NCBI GenBank assembly: GCA_963674475.2
Contig: CAXXFQ010000024.1
Span: forward strand, 868,001 to 932,000
Reading direction: 5' to 3'
DNA from: CAXXFQ01 sp963674475
GTDB lineage: Bacteria > Planctomycetota > Planctomycetia > Pirellulales > Thermoguttaceae
Length of the DNA stretch: 64,000 nt
Under the pieces are notes generated by a model. It was not told the DNA's origin. It saw only the letters and a list, made by a program, of their open reading frames with translations, and made no database searches. A program made the position numbers and the translations under genes. This document shows positions 33,711-42,545 of the stretch, in pieces. Each line of letters opens with the position of its first letter. The first letter of the stretch is position 1.

Positions 33711-36122
33711 CTATCCGGCTATGGCGTAACTCCAATATAGGGTTGCGAGGATGAACAGTCCGACCATTCCGACGGCGGCCGTAACGATATACTGTCCCAA
33801 ATGTCCGCTCTGAAGGCCACGGAACCAGTTGCCCGTCGCGTAGGTCCAGCGAGCGATCCCGTTGACCGTCCCGTCAACAAACGTCCGATCGATCCAGTCG
33901 TCAGCCGCAGCCAACGAACGGGCCCCGTAAGCGATCGAGTCGACCAACCGGTCAATCAATCCTCGGTCGGTCGCGGCGACCGCATCGGCTATTCGAAGCA
34001 CCGGGCGGACAAAAATGGCGTGGTACAACTCGTCGAACCACCACTTCCGCTTGAAACACCAGTAAAGCGGGGCGAACCTTCGTCGGGCCTGGTTCGGGTC
34101 GAGCCGCTTCAGGCCGTACATCGCCGTGGCCAGAAGAAACCCGCCCAGGGCGGTGAAAAAGGCGATCAACGACGTGGGAACATGAACTTCATGGCTGTGC
34201 GACAAATGTTCGGCCGGGAATGTCAACGTCTCATTGGCGATTCCCAAGTGAGTTCCGGCAGGACGGGCTTGTTCAATCAACGGTCGCGCGCCGAGTCCGG
34301 TAAACGGAAGGTTCCAGCCGGCCACGGTTGCCATAACGGCCAACACGACCAGCGGCCCAACCATCGACCAGGGCGACTCGTGGGCATGTTCGGCTGCGTG
34401 AGCGTCACGTGGTTTCCCGGCGAACGTCATGTACCAAAGCCGGAACATGTAAAACGCCGTGATCGCCGCTCCGGCCGCCGCGAACCAGAAAAACAGATTT
34501 CCCGTCGCGCCATTTTCTTGGCCAAACAAAAAGGCCTGGGCCAGAATCGAGTCTTTCGAATGATAACCGCTGAGCCCGAACAAAAGCGGAATCCCCGCTC
34601 CGGAGATCGCCAGACACCCGACCAACATTGTCGTGGCGGTCCAGGGCATCACCTTGCGAAGGCCGCCCATTTTGGGCATCTCGTTCGTGCCGACCGCGTG
34701 GATCACCGACCCGCTGCAGAGGAACAAAAGAGACTTAAAAAACGCGTGAGTAATCAAATGGAAAAGTCCGGCCAGCCAGCCGCCCAAGCCGAGACTCATC
34801 GTCATATAGCCAAGTTGGCTGACGGTCGAGTAGGCCAGGACCTGTTTAATATCGGTTGCCGTGATCGCGATCGTCGCGGCCATAAACAGCGTAATCAACC
34901 CGATAACGGCGATCACCATCAACACTTCCGGTGTAAAAACCGGATAGAACCGGCCGACCAGATAAACTCCGGCGGCGACCATCGTTGCGGCGTGGATCAA
35001 CGCGCTCACCGGCGTGGGGCCTTCCATCGCGTCGGGCAACCAGACGTGCAGCGGGAACTGGGCACTCTTGCCGACACAGCCGCAAAACACGCCAATTCCG
35101 ACCACGACCAACAGGCCGTATCCGTACCCTTGGGCACGCCAGTCGGGAAGTTTTGTCTCGATTTGGGCGAGGGCCGTTTTTTGATCCGGAGCGGAGATGA
35201 CGATCTGTTCAATTTCCGACTGGGCCGACAAGGCGACCATCCCGTCGGGAACCGTCAACGCGTGTTCCGCCTCGGCCGGACGAACCTGTTCGAAAATCTG
35301 GGAGAACGAAAACGTCCCCAACGTCGCCCAAATGACCATCAACCCAACGAGAAAACCAAAGTCGCCGACCCGGTTGACAATAAACGCCTTGTTCGCCGCG
35401 TTGGACGCACTTTTTCGTTCGATGTAAAACCCGATCAGGAAGTAGGAGCAAATCCCGACCAACTCCCAGAAGACGAAAACCATCGCGATATTGCCCGCGA
35501 TAACCAGCCCGAGCATACTGAAGCAGAACAGCGAAAGGTACTGATAGAACCGATGGAAACGGCCTTTTCGTCGGAGTTTTTTCCCGTTCGAAAGGGTCAC
35601 CTGTGGGTCTTCGACCTCTTCGAGCTCTTCGTGCATGTAGCCGAACGAGTAGATATGGATGCAACTGGCCACCAACGTGACCATGCAAAACATGATCAAC
35701 GTCAGGGCGTCGATATAATAGCCGATCGTGATCTCCAGCGACCCGAATTGACAAAGGGCATACCACTCGCCCGAAATCGGCGCGGGGCTCTCGACATGAG
35801 TCGCATGGGAATCCGCTTCGGCGACCGGCTCGTGATGGTCCGCGACCACCTGATTTTCAGTCGCATGCCCCCCTTCGACAGCCGTCACGGCGGGAGCGTG
35901 GTGGACCAGTTCGTCCCCCGGTGGCGGATAGTCGGCAACCCAAAGGAGCATCGCGGACCACGAAAAGAGCGTTCCGGCAAGGATCGCCCCCGTGGCCAGA
36001 TAACCGGCCCCTTTGCCCGCTCGCCCCATTCGGCGACCGAAGAAAAGGATCAACACGAACGACGCCAATGGCAAAAGCCAAGCGAGTCCGAGCATTCGGG
36101 GAAGTAGTAAGTCAAGGTTCAT
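33711..36122 (-). CDS. nuoL: NADH-quinone oxidoreductase subunit L
   Basis: At 803 residues this is well above the 610-650 of most NuoL. The core signatures are kept: FWELVGICSYFLIGFY, KSAQFPLHVWLPDAMEGPTP, DIKQVLAYSTVSQLGYM, HAFFKSLLFLCSGSVIHA, and FGLSGYHSKDSIL. Two insertions account for much of the extra length: a histidine- and acid-rich loop (about residues 74-116, including VVADHHEPVAEADSHATHV) and a hydrophilic segment of about 60 residues after FSFSQIFEQV. NuoL is the distal proton pump and carries the long lateral helix. Start ATG 36122, 103 bases after nuoK. Confidence 0.95.
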   Translation of the reverse strand: MNLDLLLPRMLGLAWLLPLASFVLILFFGRRMGRAGKGAGYLATGAILAGTLFSWSAMLLWVADYPPPGDELVHHAPAVTAVEGGHATENQVVADHHEPVAEADSHATHVESPAPISGEWYALCQFGSLEITIGYYIDALTLIMFCMVTLVASCIHIYSFGYMHEELEEVEDPQVTLSNGKKLRRKGRFHRFYQYLSLFCFSMLGLVIAGNIAMVFVFWELVGICSYFLIGFYIERKSASNAANKAFIVNRVGDFGFLVGLMVIWATLGTFSFSQIFEQVRPAEAEHALTVPDGMVALSAQSEIEQIVISAPDQKTALAQIETKLPDWRAQGYGYGLLVVVGIGVFCGCVGKSAQFPLHVWLPDAMEGPTPVSALIHAATMVAAGVYLVGRFYPVFTPEVLMVIAVIGLITLFMAATIAITATDIKQVLAYSTVSQLGYMTMSLGLGGWLAGLFHLITHAFFKSLLFLCSGSVIHAVGTNEMPKMGGLRKVMPWTATTMLVGCLAISGAGIPLLFGLSGYHSKDSILAQAFLFGQENGATGNLFFWFAAAGAAITAFYMFRLWYMTFAGKPRDAHAAEHAHESPWSMVGPLVVLAVMATVAGWNLPFTGLGARPLIEQARPAGTHLGIANETLTFPAEHLSHSHEVHVPTSLIAFFTALGGFLLATAMYGLKRLDPNQARRRFAPLYWCFKRKWWFDELYHAIFVRPVLRIADAVAATDRGLIDRLVDSIAYGARSLAAADDWIDRTFVDGTVNGIARWTYATGNWFRGLQSGHLGQYIVTAAVGMVGLFILATLYWSYAIAG

Positions 36123-36225
36123 CGGAGTATCGTGATCGTTTTTTTATTGGATCTATTCTGGTTCACAAAACCGGGGGTAATCGCCAGTCGTATAACGGGC
36201 CCTCCGGTGATTCTTAAAAAAAGTT

Positions 36226-36573
36226 CTATCCCTTCAACTCGTCGGCCTCTTCGATGTCGACGGTCGTATGGTCGTGATAAAATCGCAAGACGATCGCCAG
36301 CGCCACCGCCGCTTCGGCCGCCGCCAACACGATGACGAACAGCGTGAAAAAGTGACCGTCAAGGCCAAGGGCCATCGCCGAGTCGACTCGTAGTTGCGGA
36401 TTGGCAAACGCGATGAAATTCAAGCTCGCGCCGTTGAGCACCAGCTCGATCCCCATCAAAACGCCAATCGCGTTTCGTTTCGTCGCCATCGTCACCAACC
36501 CGGAGACGAACAACACGACGCCAACGATCAGAAAATGGCTCAGGGTGACCGGTTCGGTAAATAAATTGAGCAT
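36226..36573 (-). CDS. nuoK: NADH-quinone oxidoreductase subunit K
   Basis: The 115-residue subunit has three membrane helices and the two conserved glutamates in LMGIELVLNGASLNFIAF and VLAAAEAAVALAIVL. It belongs to the E-channel of complex I. Its ATG shares one base with the nuoJ stop (TAATG at 36571-36575), so the two are coupled. A short acidic tail (DIEEADELKG) follows the last helix. Confidence 0.95.
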   Translation of the reverse strand: MLNLFTEPVTLSHFLIVGVVLFVSGLVTMATKRNAIGVLMGIELVLNGASLNFIAFANPQLRVDSAMALGLDGHFFTLFVIVLAAAEAAVALAIVLRFYHDHTTVDIEEADELKG

Positions 36574-37166
36574 TATGCGTCCTCCCGTTTCCGCCGTGCG
36601 CGAGCCAAATAGGCCGCTCCGATCAGGACCACCAGCAGGTGAACCGACACGATTTCAAAGGGCAATAAATACCCGGACATCCCCTCGCGTTTGAGAGGAT
36701 CAGGCTCCGAAAGCTGATCGGTCCGTGCGCCCATAAGCCCCATCCCGATCGCCCCAGACGAGGAAATCTGTTCCAGACGGACCGGTTCCGGCGTCACCGG
36801 TGTTCCGCCCCAATCGCCCACACTGACAGCCGTTTGAATGAGGATCGCCAAAAGGCATCCGCCGACGACCGCGCCGAGAACCCATTGTCCGGCCAGCGGC
36901 TGGAACGACTCGAACGGCCCTCGCCCGGTCAACATCATCCCGAAGGCCAGCAGGACAACCGTCCCGCCGACATAGACCATCAACTGGACCGCTCCGACAA
37001 AATCGGCCCCGGCCAAGAAGAACAGTCCGGCCACCGACGCCAATGAAATAATCAGGTAAAACGCCATCCGAATAATCTGATTCGACAGGGCGACCGCCAC
37101 GGCGCCGAAACAGGCCAAGAAGGCAAACAAGAGAAAAAAGCAGGAGTGCCAATTAATCGGGGTCAT
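36573..37166 (-). CDS. nuoJ: NADH-quinone oxidoreductase subunit J
   Basis: The 197-residue subunit has about five membrane helices and the NuoJ signature GADFVGAVQLMVYVGGTVVLLAFG, with the pi-bulge helix known to move in the catalytic cycle. ATG 37166 was chosen because GGAGG lies eight bases upstream and the nuoH stop overlaps it (ATGA); a frame extending to 37643 is antisense-quality sequence within nuoH. In E. coli nuoI separates H and J; here they are adjacent. Confidence 0.93.
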   Translation of the reverse strand: MTPINWHSCFFLLFAFLACFGAVAVALSNQIIRMAFYLIISLASVAGLFFLAGADFVGAVQLMVYVGGTVVLLAFGMMLTGRGPFESFQPLAGQWVLGAVVGGCLLAILIQTAVSVGDWGGTPVTPEPVRLEQISSSGAIGMGLMGARTDQLSEPDPLKREGMSGYLLPFEIVSVHLLVVLIGAAYLARARRKREDA

Positions 37167-38377
37167 CGTTGCTGCCCTCCATGCTCCGGAGAACCGGAAA
37201 GGGGAATCGCCATCGCGGTCGACGTTTTTTCGAACACTTGATTTGCCACCGTCGCTGTTGAATCGATTGATTCGCTTCCGCTCGAAACGAGATCGGAAAA
37301 ACCACCGCGGACGCCGAACGCCCAAAGCATCGCCCCGACAAACATCGCCGCGACGATCGGCGTACAATATTTCCAACAAAGGGTAATCACCTGGTCGATC
37401 CGGACTCGCGGCAAGGTCCACCGCAGCCACATCATCACGACCACGCCGATAACCCCCTTGGTGAGCACGTTGCACATCCCCAAAAGATTGCCCAGATATC
37501 CGGCCAATGGATGGACGTCGTGCGTAAGACCAACATACTGAGCGATCGGGATCGGCCCGTTCCAACCGCCCAAAAACAAGATCGAACCGAGAATACAAAA
37601 CGCCGTCATCGCCGTATACTCGGCCATGAAGAAAATACTCCAACGGAAGCCGGAGTACTCGGTCAAAAAACCGGCGACCAATTCACTTTCAGCCTCGGCT
37701 AAGTCGAACGGGGCCCGGTTACAACTGGCCGTCGCACAGATCAAAAAGATGAAGGCGGTGACGAACGTGAACGGATCGTGGAAAATCAACCAGTTGGTGA
37801 ACCACCCGGACTGAAAATTCCCGACCTCAACCAGGTCCATCGTCCCGACGATCATGACGGGGATCAGGACCGAAAAAGCAAGCGGCACCTCGTAGCTCAC
37901 CACCTGGGCCGTTTCCCGCATCGCCCCGTAAAGCGACCATTTCGACGACGAGGCGTACCCGCCCAAAATCACGCCGAACACCTCAAGTCCCGCGATGGCC
38001 AACACGAAAAAGGCGGCCGTGTGCATCGGATTGGCGACCCATCCATCGGCAAAGGGAATCGCGATGAAGATCGTGAACGCCACGCAAAAACTGATGTACG
38101 GCGCCAGCTTGAACAACCAGCGATCCGCTCCGCCTGGCACGAAGTCTTCCTTGCAGATCAACTTCAAACCGTCTGCCGGGGACTGAAGCCAACCGAAACG
38201 TCCGCCGACCCGCGTGGGGCCGAGGCGGTCTTGCAATCGAGCCGAGACCTTTCGATCGGCCCAGGTAAAACTGGCCGCGAAGATCAAGGCCAACACCAAG
38301 ATCAAAGTCACTTGAACGGTCGCCGGTATCAGATAGGCGAGCCACTCTGGAATATAAATTGCCAAATATTCGGCCAT
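37163..38377 (-). CDS. nuoH: NADH-quinone oxidoreductase subunit H
   Basis: The 404-residue quinone-binding membrane subunit contains RLGPTRVGGRFGWLQSPADG, KEDFVPGGADRWLF, EVPLAFSVLIPV and DLAEAESELVAGFLTEYSG, all standard for NuoH. It sits at the joint of the peripheral and membrane arms. ATG 38377 (MAEYLAIYIPEW) is chosen; a 12-residue extension to 38413 has no homologous feel. It is separated from nuoD by a 287-base gap containing repeats and a terminator-like hairpin, an unusual break inside a nuo cluster. Confidence 0.95.
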   Translation of the reverse strand: MAEYLAIYIPEWLAYLIPATVQVTLILVLALIFAASFTWADRKVSARLQDRLGPTRVGGRFGWLQSPADGLKLICKEDFVPGGADRWLFKLAPYISFCVAFTIFIAIPFADGWVANPMHTAAFFVLAIAGLEVFGVILGGYASSSKWSLYGAMRETAQVVSYEVPLAFSVLIPVMIVGTMDLVEVGNFQSGWFTNWLIFHDPFTFVTAFIFLICATASCNRAPFDLAEAESELVAGFLTEYSGFRWSIFFMAEYTAMTAFCILGSILFLGGWNGPIPIAQYVGLTHDVHPLAGYLGNLLGMCNVLTKGVIGVVVMMWLRWTLPRVRIDQVITLCWKYCTPIVAAMFVGAMLWAFGVRGGFSDLVSSGSESIDSTATVANQVFEKTSTAMAIPLSGSPEHGGQQR

Positions 38378-38508
38378 GGAACTTTTTTCCGTTTTACCAA
38401 AACGTTTTGGCACCTTTTACACGAGGACACCAAAAACGCGTCACCTTTAAATCGTCTTCTTTATGAAATAAGCTTTATCCGTCGAGGGATCACTTTCCCT
38501 CCGCGCGG

Positions 38509-38651
38509 CTAGCAGCCCGTTAAAAAAGGCCATCCGGGCCTTTTTCAACCTCGGCAATTGCGGCAACAAGTGACCGCAAGCCTCGCATAGTCCGCGTTTT
38601 TTCAAACCACTGACTATGTGGAAAACATCCTGTTTTCCCTAGCAGCCCGTT
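38509..38651. repeat. insert-like segment bounded by 13-bp direct repeats in the nuoD-nuoH gap
   Basis: CTAGCAGCCCGTT occurs exactly at 38509-38521 and 38639-38651. The 117 bases between contain a strong hairpin (38523-38545) and no gene. A one-mismatch copy stands after ftsY at 28823. The layout (direct repeats flanking a hairpin-bearing segment) resembles small dispersed elements, but target duplication is not proven. Confidence 0.6.
38523..38545 (-). terminator. bidirectional intrinsic terminator between nuoD and nuoH
   Basis: AAAAAGGCC (38523-38531) pairs with GGCCTTTTT (38537-38545) around a five-base loop. On the minus strand the stem is followed by TTTTTTAACG, a good intrinsic terminator about 120 bases after the nuoD stop. 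Complete termination here would separate nuoI-A-C-D from nuoH-N. Confidence 0.65.
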
Positions 38652-38664
38652 TTTCAACAGGCGG

Positions 38665-39936
38665 CTAGCGGTCGATCTCTCCGAGGACAATGTCCAACGA
38701 CCCGACAATCGCCGGCATGTCGGCGATCAAAATGTCCCGACAAAGGTCGACTACCGTCATCAGATTGAACAACGAACTGCTCCGCGCCCGAACCCGATGG
38801 GGAATTGCCGTCCCATTGCCGACGACCATAAAACCCATCTGTCCCTTGGGCGCCTCGGTTTCGAGGTACGCTTCCCCCTTAGGCAGTTTTTGCAGAACGC
38901 GGATCGGCTTGCCGACGTCGCCATCGGCTTTCCGATACGCTTCGATTGCTTGCCGAATGAGATAGACCGACTGGACACACTCGACCATGCGAATAAAAAA
39001 TCGGTGCCACGAGTCGCCGACAACCGCTTCGCGCGGAACCTTGGGATACTGATCCCCATTCGGATACACCCCGTCGGCGTTGGGAGCGACGACGTCGAAC
39101 TTATAGTCTTCGTACATCCGGGTGTAAATCGGCTCCCCATCGCGACGCAAGTCCCAGTCGATCCCGCTGGCTCGCAACACCGGACCGCTGGTACCGAAAT
39201 CGATCGCCTTCTCAGCCGAAAGTACCCCGATTCCAGCCGAACGCTTAATGAAAATCCCGTTCGAGGTCAACACCGAATGCAGCTCCGGCACCACCTTCAT
39301 GAAACCGTCGAGGAACCATTCGCACCGGTCGAGCCAACCGTCGGGCAAGTCCTCGGTGACGCCCCCGGGAACGATATAACTGCACGTCAGCCGGGCGCCA
39401 CAGGTCATTTCGAACAGGTCAAGGATTTTTTCCCGCTCGCGGAACGTGTATAAAAACGGGGTGAACGAACCGAGGTCCAAGCCATAACAACCGGCCGCGA
39501 CCAAGTGGCTAGCGATTCGCCCCAACTCACAGACCATGACGCGAACTTGCTGGGCCTTGGACGTGACCTCCAACCCCATCAGTTTTTCGACCGCCAGCGC
39601 CCAGCCGAGATTCATGTTCATCGCCGAGAGATAGTCCAACCGGTCCGTGAAAGGAATCCATTGCCGGGCGGAAAGGTTTTCGCCGTTCTTTTCCGCGCAC
39701 CGATGCAAGTAGCCGATATGGGGCCGGGTTTCAAGGACCATTTCCCCGTCGGTTCGCAACAACAGTCGCAGCACGCCGTGGGTGCTCGGGTGTTGCGGAC
39801 CCATGTTGACAAGCATTTCGTCGGTATCGACATCGAATTCGATCGACTCGGGAAGGTCAAAAGGTCGCGCGTCGGCTTCTCGTTCGAGTGAATCACCGGC
39901 GACTTCAGATTTATTTTTGGGGTTCGTGTCGCTCAT
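38665..39936 (-). CDS. nuoD: NADH-quinone oxidoreductase subunit D
   Basis: The 423-residue 49-kDa-type subunit shows LVNMGPQHPSTHGVLRLLL (quinone-site loop with the conserved histidine), IGYLHRCAEKNGENLSA, and the C-terminal LDIVLGEIDR. NuoD forms the quinone cavity with NuoB and binds no cluster itself. It starts three bases after the nuoC stop. An extra N-terminal segment of about 35 residues, acidic and serine-rich, precedes the core. It is encoded apart from nuoC; the fused nuoCD form is not used. Confidence 0.95.
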   Translation of the reverse strand: MSDTNPKNKSEVAGDSLEREADARPFDLPESIEFDVDTDEMLVNMGPQHPSTHGVLRLLLRTDGEMVLETRPHIGYLHRCAEKNGENLSARQWIPFTDRLDYLSAMNMNLGWALAVEKLMGLEVTSKAQQVRVMVCELGRIASHLVAAGCYGLDLGSFTPFLYTFREREKILDLFEMTCGARLTCSYIVPGGVTEDLPDGWLDRCEWFLDGFMKVVPELHSVLTSNGIFIKRSAGIGVLSAEKAIDFGTSGPVLRASGIDWDLRRDGEPIYTRMYEDYKFDVVAPNADGVYPNGDQYPKVPREAVVGDSWHRFFIRMVECVQSVYLIRQAIEAYRKADGDVGKPIRVLQKLPKGEAYLETEAPKGQMGFMVVGNGTAIPHRVRARSSSLFNLMTVVDLCRDILIADMPAIVGSLDIVLGEIDR

Positions 39937-39939
39937 CGC

Positions 39940-40449
39940 CTATTTCACTCGGATTCCGTGGTACTGCTCGGGTGGTTCATAATCTTTTCGAAGCGGGTGC
40001 CCCTCCCAGTCTTCCGGACAGAGAAGTCGCCTCGGATCGGGATGGTCGGTAAACTCGACCCCCGAGAGATCAAACACTTCGCGTTCATGCCACTCGGCCG
40101 TTCGCCAGATATCCGAAACGGTCGGGACCTGCGGCAATTGACCCGGCTGGCCGTCCTTCCATCGCGATAACCGAACTCGAAGCACCAATCGATGTCGCTT
40201 CGTCATGCTCGAAAGATGGTACCAAACCTCCATCCGCGGCGATTCGTCACCCTCTTCGAGGTAATCGACCCCACTGATGCAGTGCAAGTAGTTCATTTGC
40301 CACTCAGGATCGTCTCGCAACGCCAAACAAACCTCGTGGAATCGATCCACCAGGATTTCAAACCACGGATCGAGCGCCTCGACGTCCGCGTGAATCACGG
40401 CATCACCGAAACGAGTTTTTAAAGCATCCAACAACGCGTGGGAGTCCAT
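39940..40449 (-). CDS. nuoC: NADH-quinone oxidoreductase subunit C
   Basis: The 169-residue 30-kDa-type subunit has LHCISGVDYLEE, the strand LVLRVRLSRW and the signature TAEWHEREVFDLSGVEFTDHPDPRRLL with EDWEGHPLRKDY at the end. It stabilises NuoD in the peripheral arm. ATG 40449 has no clear ribosome binding site. nuoB, which usually lies between nuoA and nuoC, is absent: the gap to nuoA is only 95 bases. Confidence 0.95.
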   Translation of the reverse strand: MDSHALLDALKTRFGDAVIHADVEALDPWFEILVDRFHEVCLALRDDPEWQMNYLHCISGVDYLEEGDESPRMEVWYHLSSMTKRHRLVLRVRLSRWKDGQPGQLPQVPTVSDIWRTAEWHEREVFDLSGVEFTDHPDPRRLLCPEDWEGHPLRKDYEPPEQYHGIRVK

Positions 40450-40544
40450 GATGATCGAGCTTGCTTTTGGTTCTTATACTATTGGACAAACGATCGAAGA
40501 CGAGAAGGAAAAGACCGAAGAGACGGCCCCGTTCCGAAGGACCA

Positions 40545-41159
40545 TTAGGTCTGACTTGCCGGAGCCCGTGTCGCAGGAGCCCGTGTTGCCGGTGGACGGG
40601 CACGAACCCAATCGAGATCGCCCCGATACCAGACATAGGCAAATCCAACCATCAAAATGGCGAAAAACAGCCCAATATCGGCCATCGCCACCAGGGCCAA
40701 CTTTCGCATGGCGGCCGCTTCGCCTGCGGCTTGGTCGTCCTCGGGAGCGGAGATCGCGGAAGTCGGAACTCCCAAAAGGGCCAATTCCTTTTCCCGTTCG
40801 GTCAAAACGGGTTCCGCTTTTGTATCAGCAAGGACCGTTTCGGTCGCCACCTCTGCCACGACCGTCTGCACTTCCGGTTGCATCAACTGGGTGGTCGTCC
40901 CAAAAACGGTTGCCCAGGGAAAGAAAAAAGCGACTTCAACGTCGAAAATAAGAAAAACCAACGCGACAACATAAAACCGCAGGTCGAACCGGACCCAACT
41001 AGGGCCGATCGCCGGCTCGCCGCATTCGTAGGTTTCCATCTTCTGACGGGTCGGATGGTCGGCGCGAAGAAAACGCCCCAACAGAAGGGCCGCAAACAGA
41101 AAAGCGAAACCTACTGCGATAAATAACGCAATATAGGCGGCAGTTGCCGTGGTAATCAT
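40545..41159 (-). CDS. nuoA: NADH-quinone oxidoreductase subunit A, enlarged
   Basis: The 204-residue subunit has the NuoA core: first helix (residues 8-28), YECGEPAIGPSWVRFDLRFYVVALVFLIFDVE (loop with the conserved cysteine), second helix, and a third helix (AMADIGLFFAILMVGFAYVWYRGDLDW). Between the second and third helix sits an insertion of about 65 residues, acidic and alanine-rich (LMQPEVQTVVAEVATE...), which is why it exceeds the normal 120-145 residues. The tail repeats PATRAPATRAPASQT. Start ATG 41159. Confidence 0.92.
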   Translation of the reverse strand: MITTATAAYIALFIAVGFAFLFAALLLGRFLRADHPTRQKMETYECGEPAIGPSWVRFDLRFYVVALVFLIFDVEVAFFFPWATVFGTTTQLMQPEVQTVVAEVATETVLADTKAEPVLTEREKELALLGVPTSAISAPEDDQAAGEAAAMRKLALVAMADIGLFFAILMVGFAYVWYRGDLDWVRARPPATRAPATRAPASQT

Positions 41160-41582
41160 TTTTTAGTCCGAAAGAGAAACGATTGATTTTCAGGCAATGG
41201 CGGAACTCACACCAGGACCCCCCATTGGATCGAAGTGGTCACCAGCCTAAAGCGACCCTTATTTCTTAGGGGCCTCGCTTATCCCTGAAGTTCAAACAAG
41301 AACGGTGCCATGAGCATACGCACCGAAGAAAGGGCCGATTGTACGCTTTTCGCCCCAAATTTCAAGGCGAGGCGCGGAAGAACTTCACGGTTTTTCTCGA
41401 CAGAACGTCGAGGAATTCTCTTTTCGAGGCCACTTATTACAATGCTCTTATTTCTCGGCGATACTTTCCTTTATTCCGTAGCGGAACAAGATCTCAAAAC
41501 GGGTTTTCTCAAGAAAACCCTCCCGGCTCATCCTTGAGTATCAGGCCAAATCCCCCCATAAGAGCACAGTCTCACAAGGAAA
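41160..41582. other. gap between nuoI and nuoA
   Basis: About 420 bases between two same-strand nuo genes without a supported gene. I looked for NuoB (CxxC...C signatures of the N2 cluster subunit) in all frames and find none. Plus-strand frames here (41310-41537, 41339-41731) have no recognisable content. Confidence 0.5.
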
Positions 41583-42119
41583 CTACCCTTTCTGGGGATG
41601 CTCCAAAAACGGTTCCGCTTCCTGCTTCGACCGGGCAACCACAATCGGGGTCAAAGAATCGCGTCCCGAGGCGATTTCAGGCGGAAGCTTGCAAAAATCG
41701 ACAATACAGCCGTCACGGCTATAGCAACTGAGGTCGTAAGCCCCCCCCATCTGTAGGCATTTTGTCGGACAAACTTCGGTGCAGATAGCGCAAAACATGC
41801 ACTTCCCGTAGTCGAAAGTCATACTGTCGACCCAAAAACCTTTGTGTCCTTCGACCTTTTCCGGATTTTTTTCAATATAAATGCAGTCCACCGGACAATT
41901 CCGGGCACACGCCCCACAGCCGGTGCAGTCAGCGTGGCGGTAGGTATGGAACCCATGAAACCGTTTGGCAATGCGAGACGGCCCCTCAGGGTACTCGAAA
42001 TGCTCGGTATAAGTGAGCTGCTGGCGGTCATAGGTACGTCCCCCGATAACCAGGGTCGTCCAAAGGGAGCAGCCGACCGTCCAAACCGCTTGAAAAATAT
42101 TGCGAAACCAGGTGAACAC
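41583..42119 (-). CDS. nuoI: NADH-quinone oxidoreductase subunit I, 8Fe ferredoxin type
   Basis: The 178-residue protein has two 4Fe-4S motifs, CTGCGACARNCPVDC and CMFCAICTEVCPTKC, the N6a and N6b clusters that pass electrons to NuoB. The start is GTG 42119 with GGGGAGA five bases upstream. The gene is the first of the complex I locus and is set 423 bases before nuoA, instead of between nuoH and nuoJ as in E. coli. The C-terminus (residues 130-178) has two more cysteines (LSCYSRDGCIVDFC) outside the cluster motifs. Confidence 0.95.
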   Translation of the reverse strand: MFTWFRNIFQAVWTVGCSLWTTLVIGGRTYDRQQLTYTEHFEYPEGPSRIAKRFHGFHTYRHADCTGCGACARNCPVDCIYIEKNPEKVEGHKGFWVDSMTFDYGKCMFCAICTEVCPTKCLQMGGAYDLSCYSRDGCIVDFCKLPPEIASGRDSLTPIVVARSKQEAEPFLEHPQKG

Positions 42120-42412
42120 GTTCTCCCCTTGCCTAAATCCTTATAATTAAGTCGGAAAAAGGAATTATAGAGCAAATCCGTTGCTCGTCGCAAGGTGATC
42201 CGAAAACAATTTCTCGTTCCGAACGAACGGTCGACAGAGTAAATTCGTAAAAATTAATGCCCATAGTGTTTTAGCGTCTCTTGAAACGACGTAAAATACC
42301 CCCTCCGAAGGGGCTAAGGCGTGCCACTTGCAGGCTTTGTAGGAACTGTAGGGTTTGAACTGAGTCAATTTCCGTAAGTCTCAGCTTGAAAAAGGTTTTT
42401 TAACGCACCAAC
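42120..42412. other. divergent intergenic region between nuoI and csrA
   Basis: No gene is supported. It carries the putative nuoI promoter. A GC-rich hairpin CCCCCTCCGAAGGGG lies at about 42299-42313. The minus-strand frame at 42165-42368 is not convincing. Confidence 0.4.
42164..42193 (-). promoter_or_regulatory. putative promoter of the nuoI-led transcript
   Basis: On the minus strand TTGCGA (42193-42188) and a perfect TATAAT (42169-42164) are 18 bases apart, 44 bases before the nuoI GTG. Confidence 0.5.
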
Positions 42413-42441
42413 TTGACTTGTCCAGGTTGTGAACGTATCTT
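42413..42441 (+). promoter_or_regulatory. putative promoter of csrA
   Basis: TTGACT (42413-42418) and TATCTT (42436-42441) are exactly 17 bases apart. The leader to the csrA ATG would be about 97 bases. Confidence 0.5.
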
Positions 42442-42545
42442 GGAACGTGGGTAAGCATCTGCCTAGGGCGCTTACTCGCCCGCTTAGGATTTCGCGTGGA
42501 ATCTCGCGGTTCGGAAACCTGGCGAACGGCGAAGGAACGTGTATA

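Noticed and set aside
33801..36107. Long plus-strand frame of 768 codons opposite nuoL
   Set aside because: It is antisense to a well-supported nuoL gene, is rich in Arg, Gln, His and Asp and matches no family; a typical shadow frame in GC-rich coding DNA.
41310..41731. Plus-strand frames in the nuoI-nuoA gap
   Set aside because: Partly antisense to nuoI and without family features; searched for NuoB and not found.
42165..42368. Minus-strand frame of 67 codons between nuoI and csrA
   Set aside because: It overlaps the likely nuoI promoter and shows no coding character.
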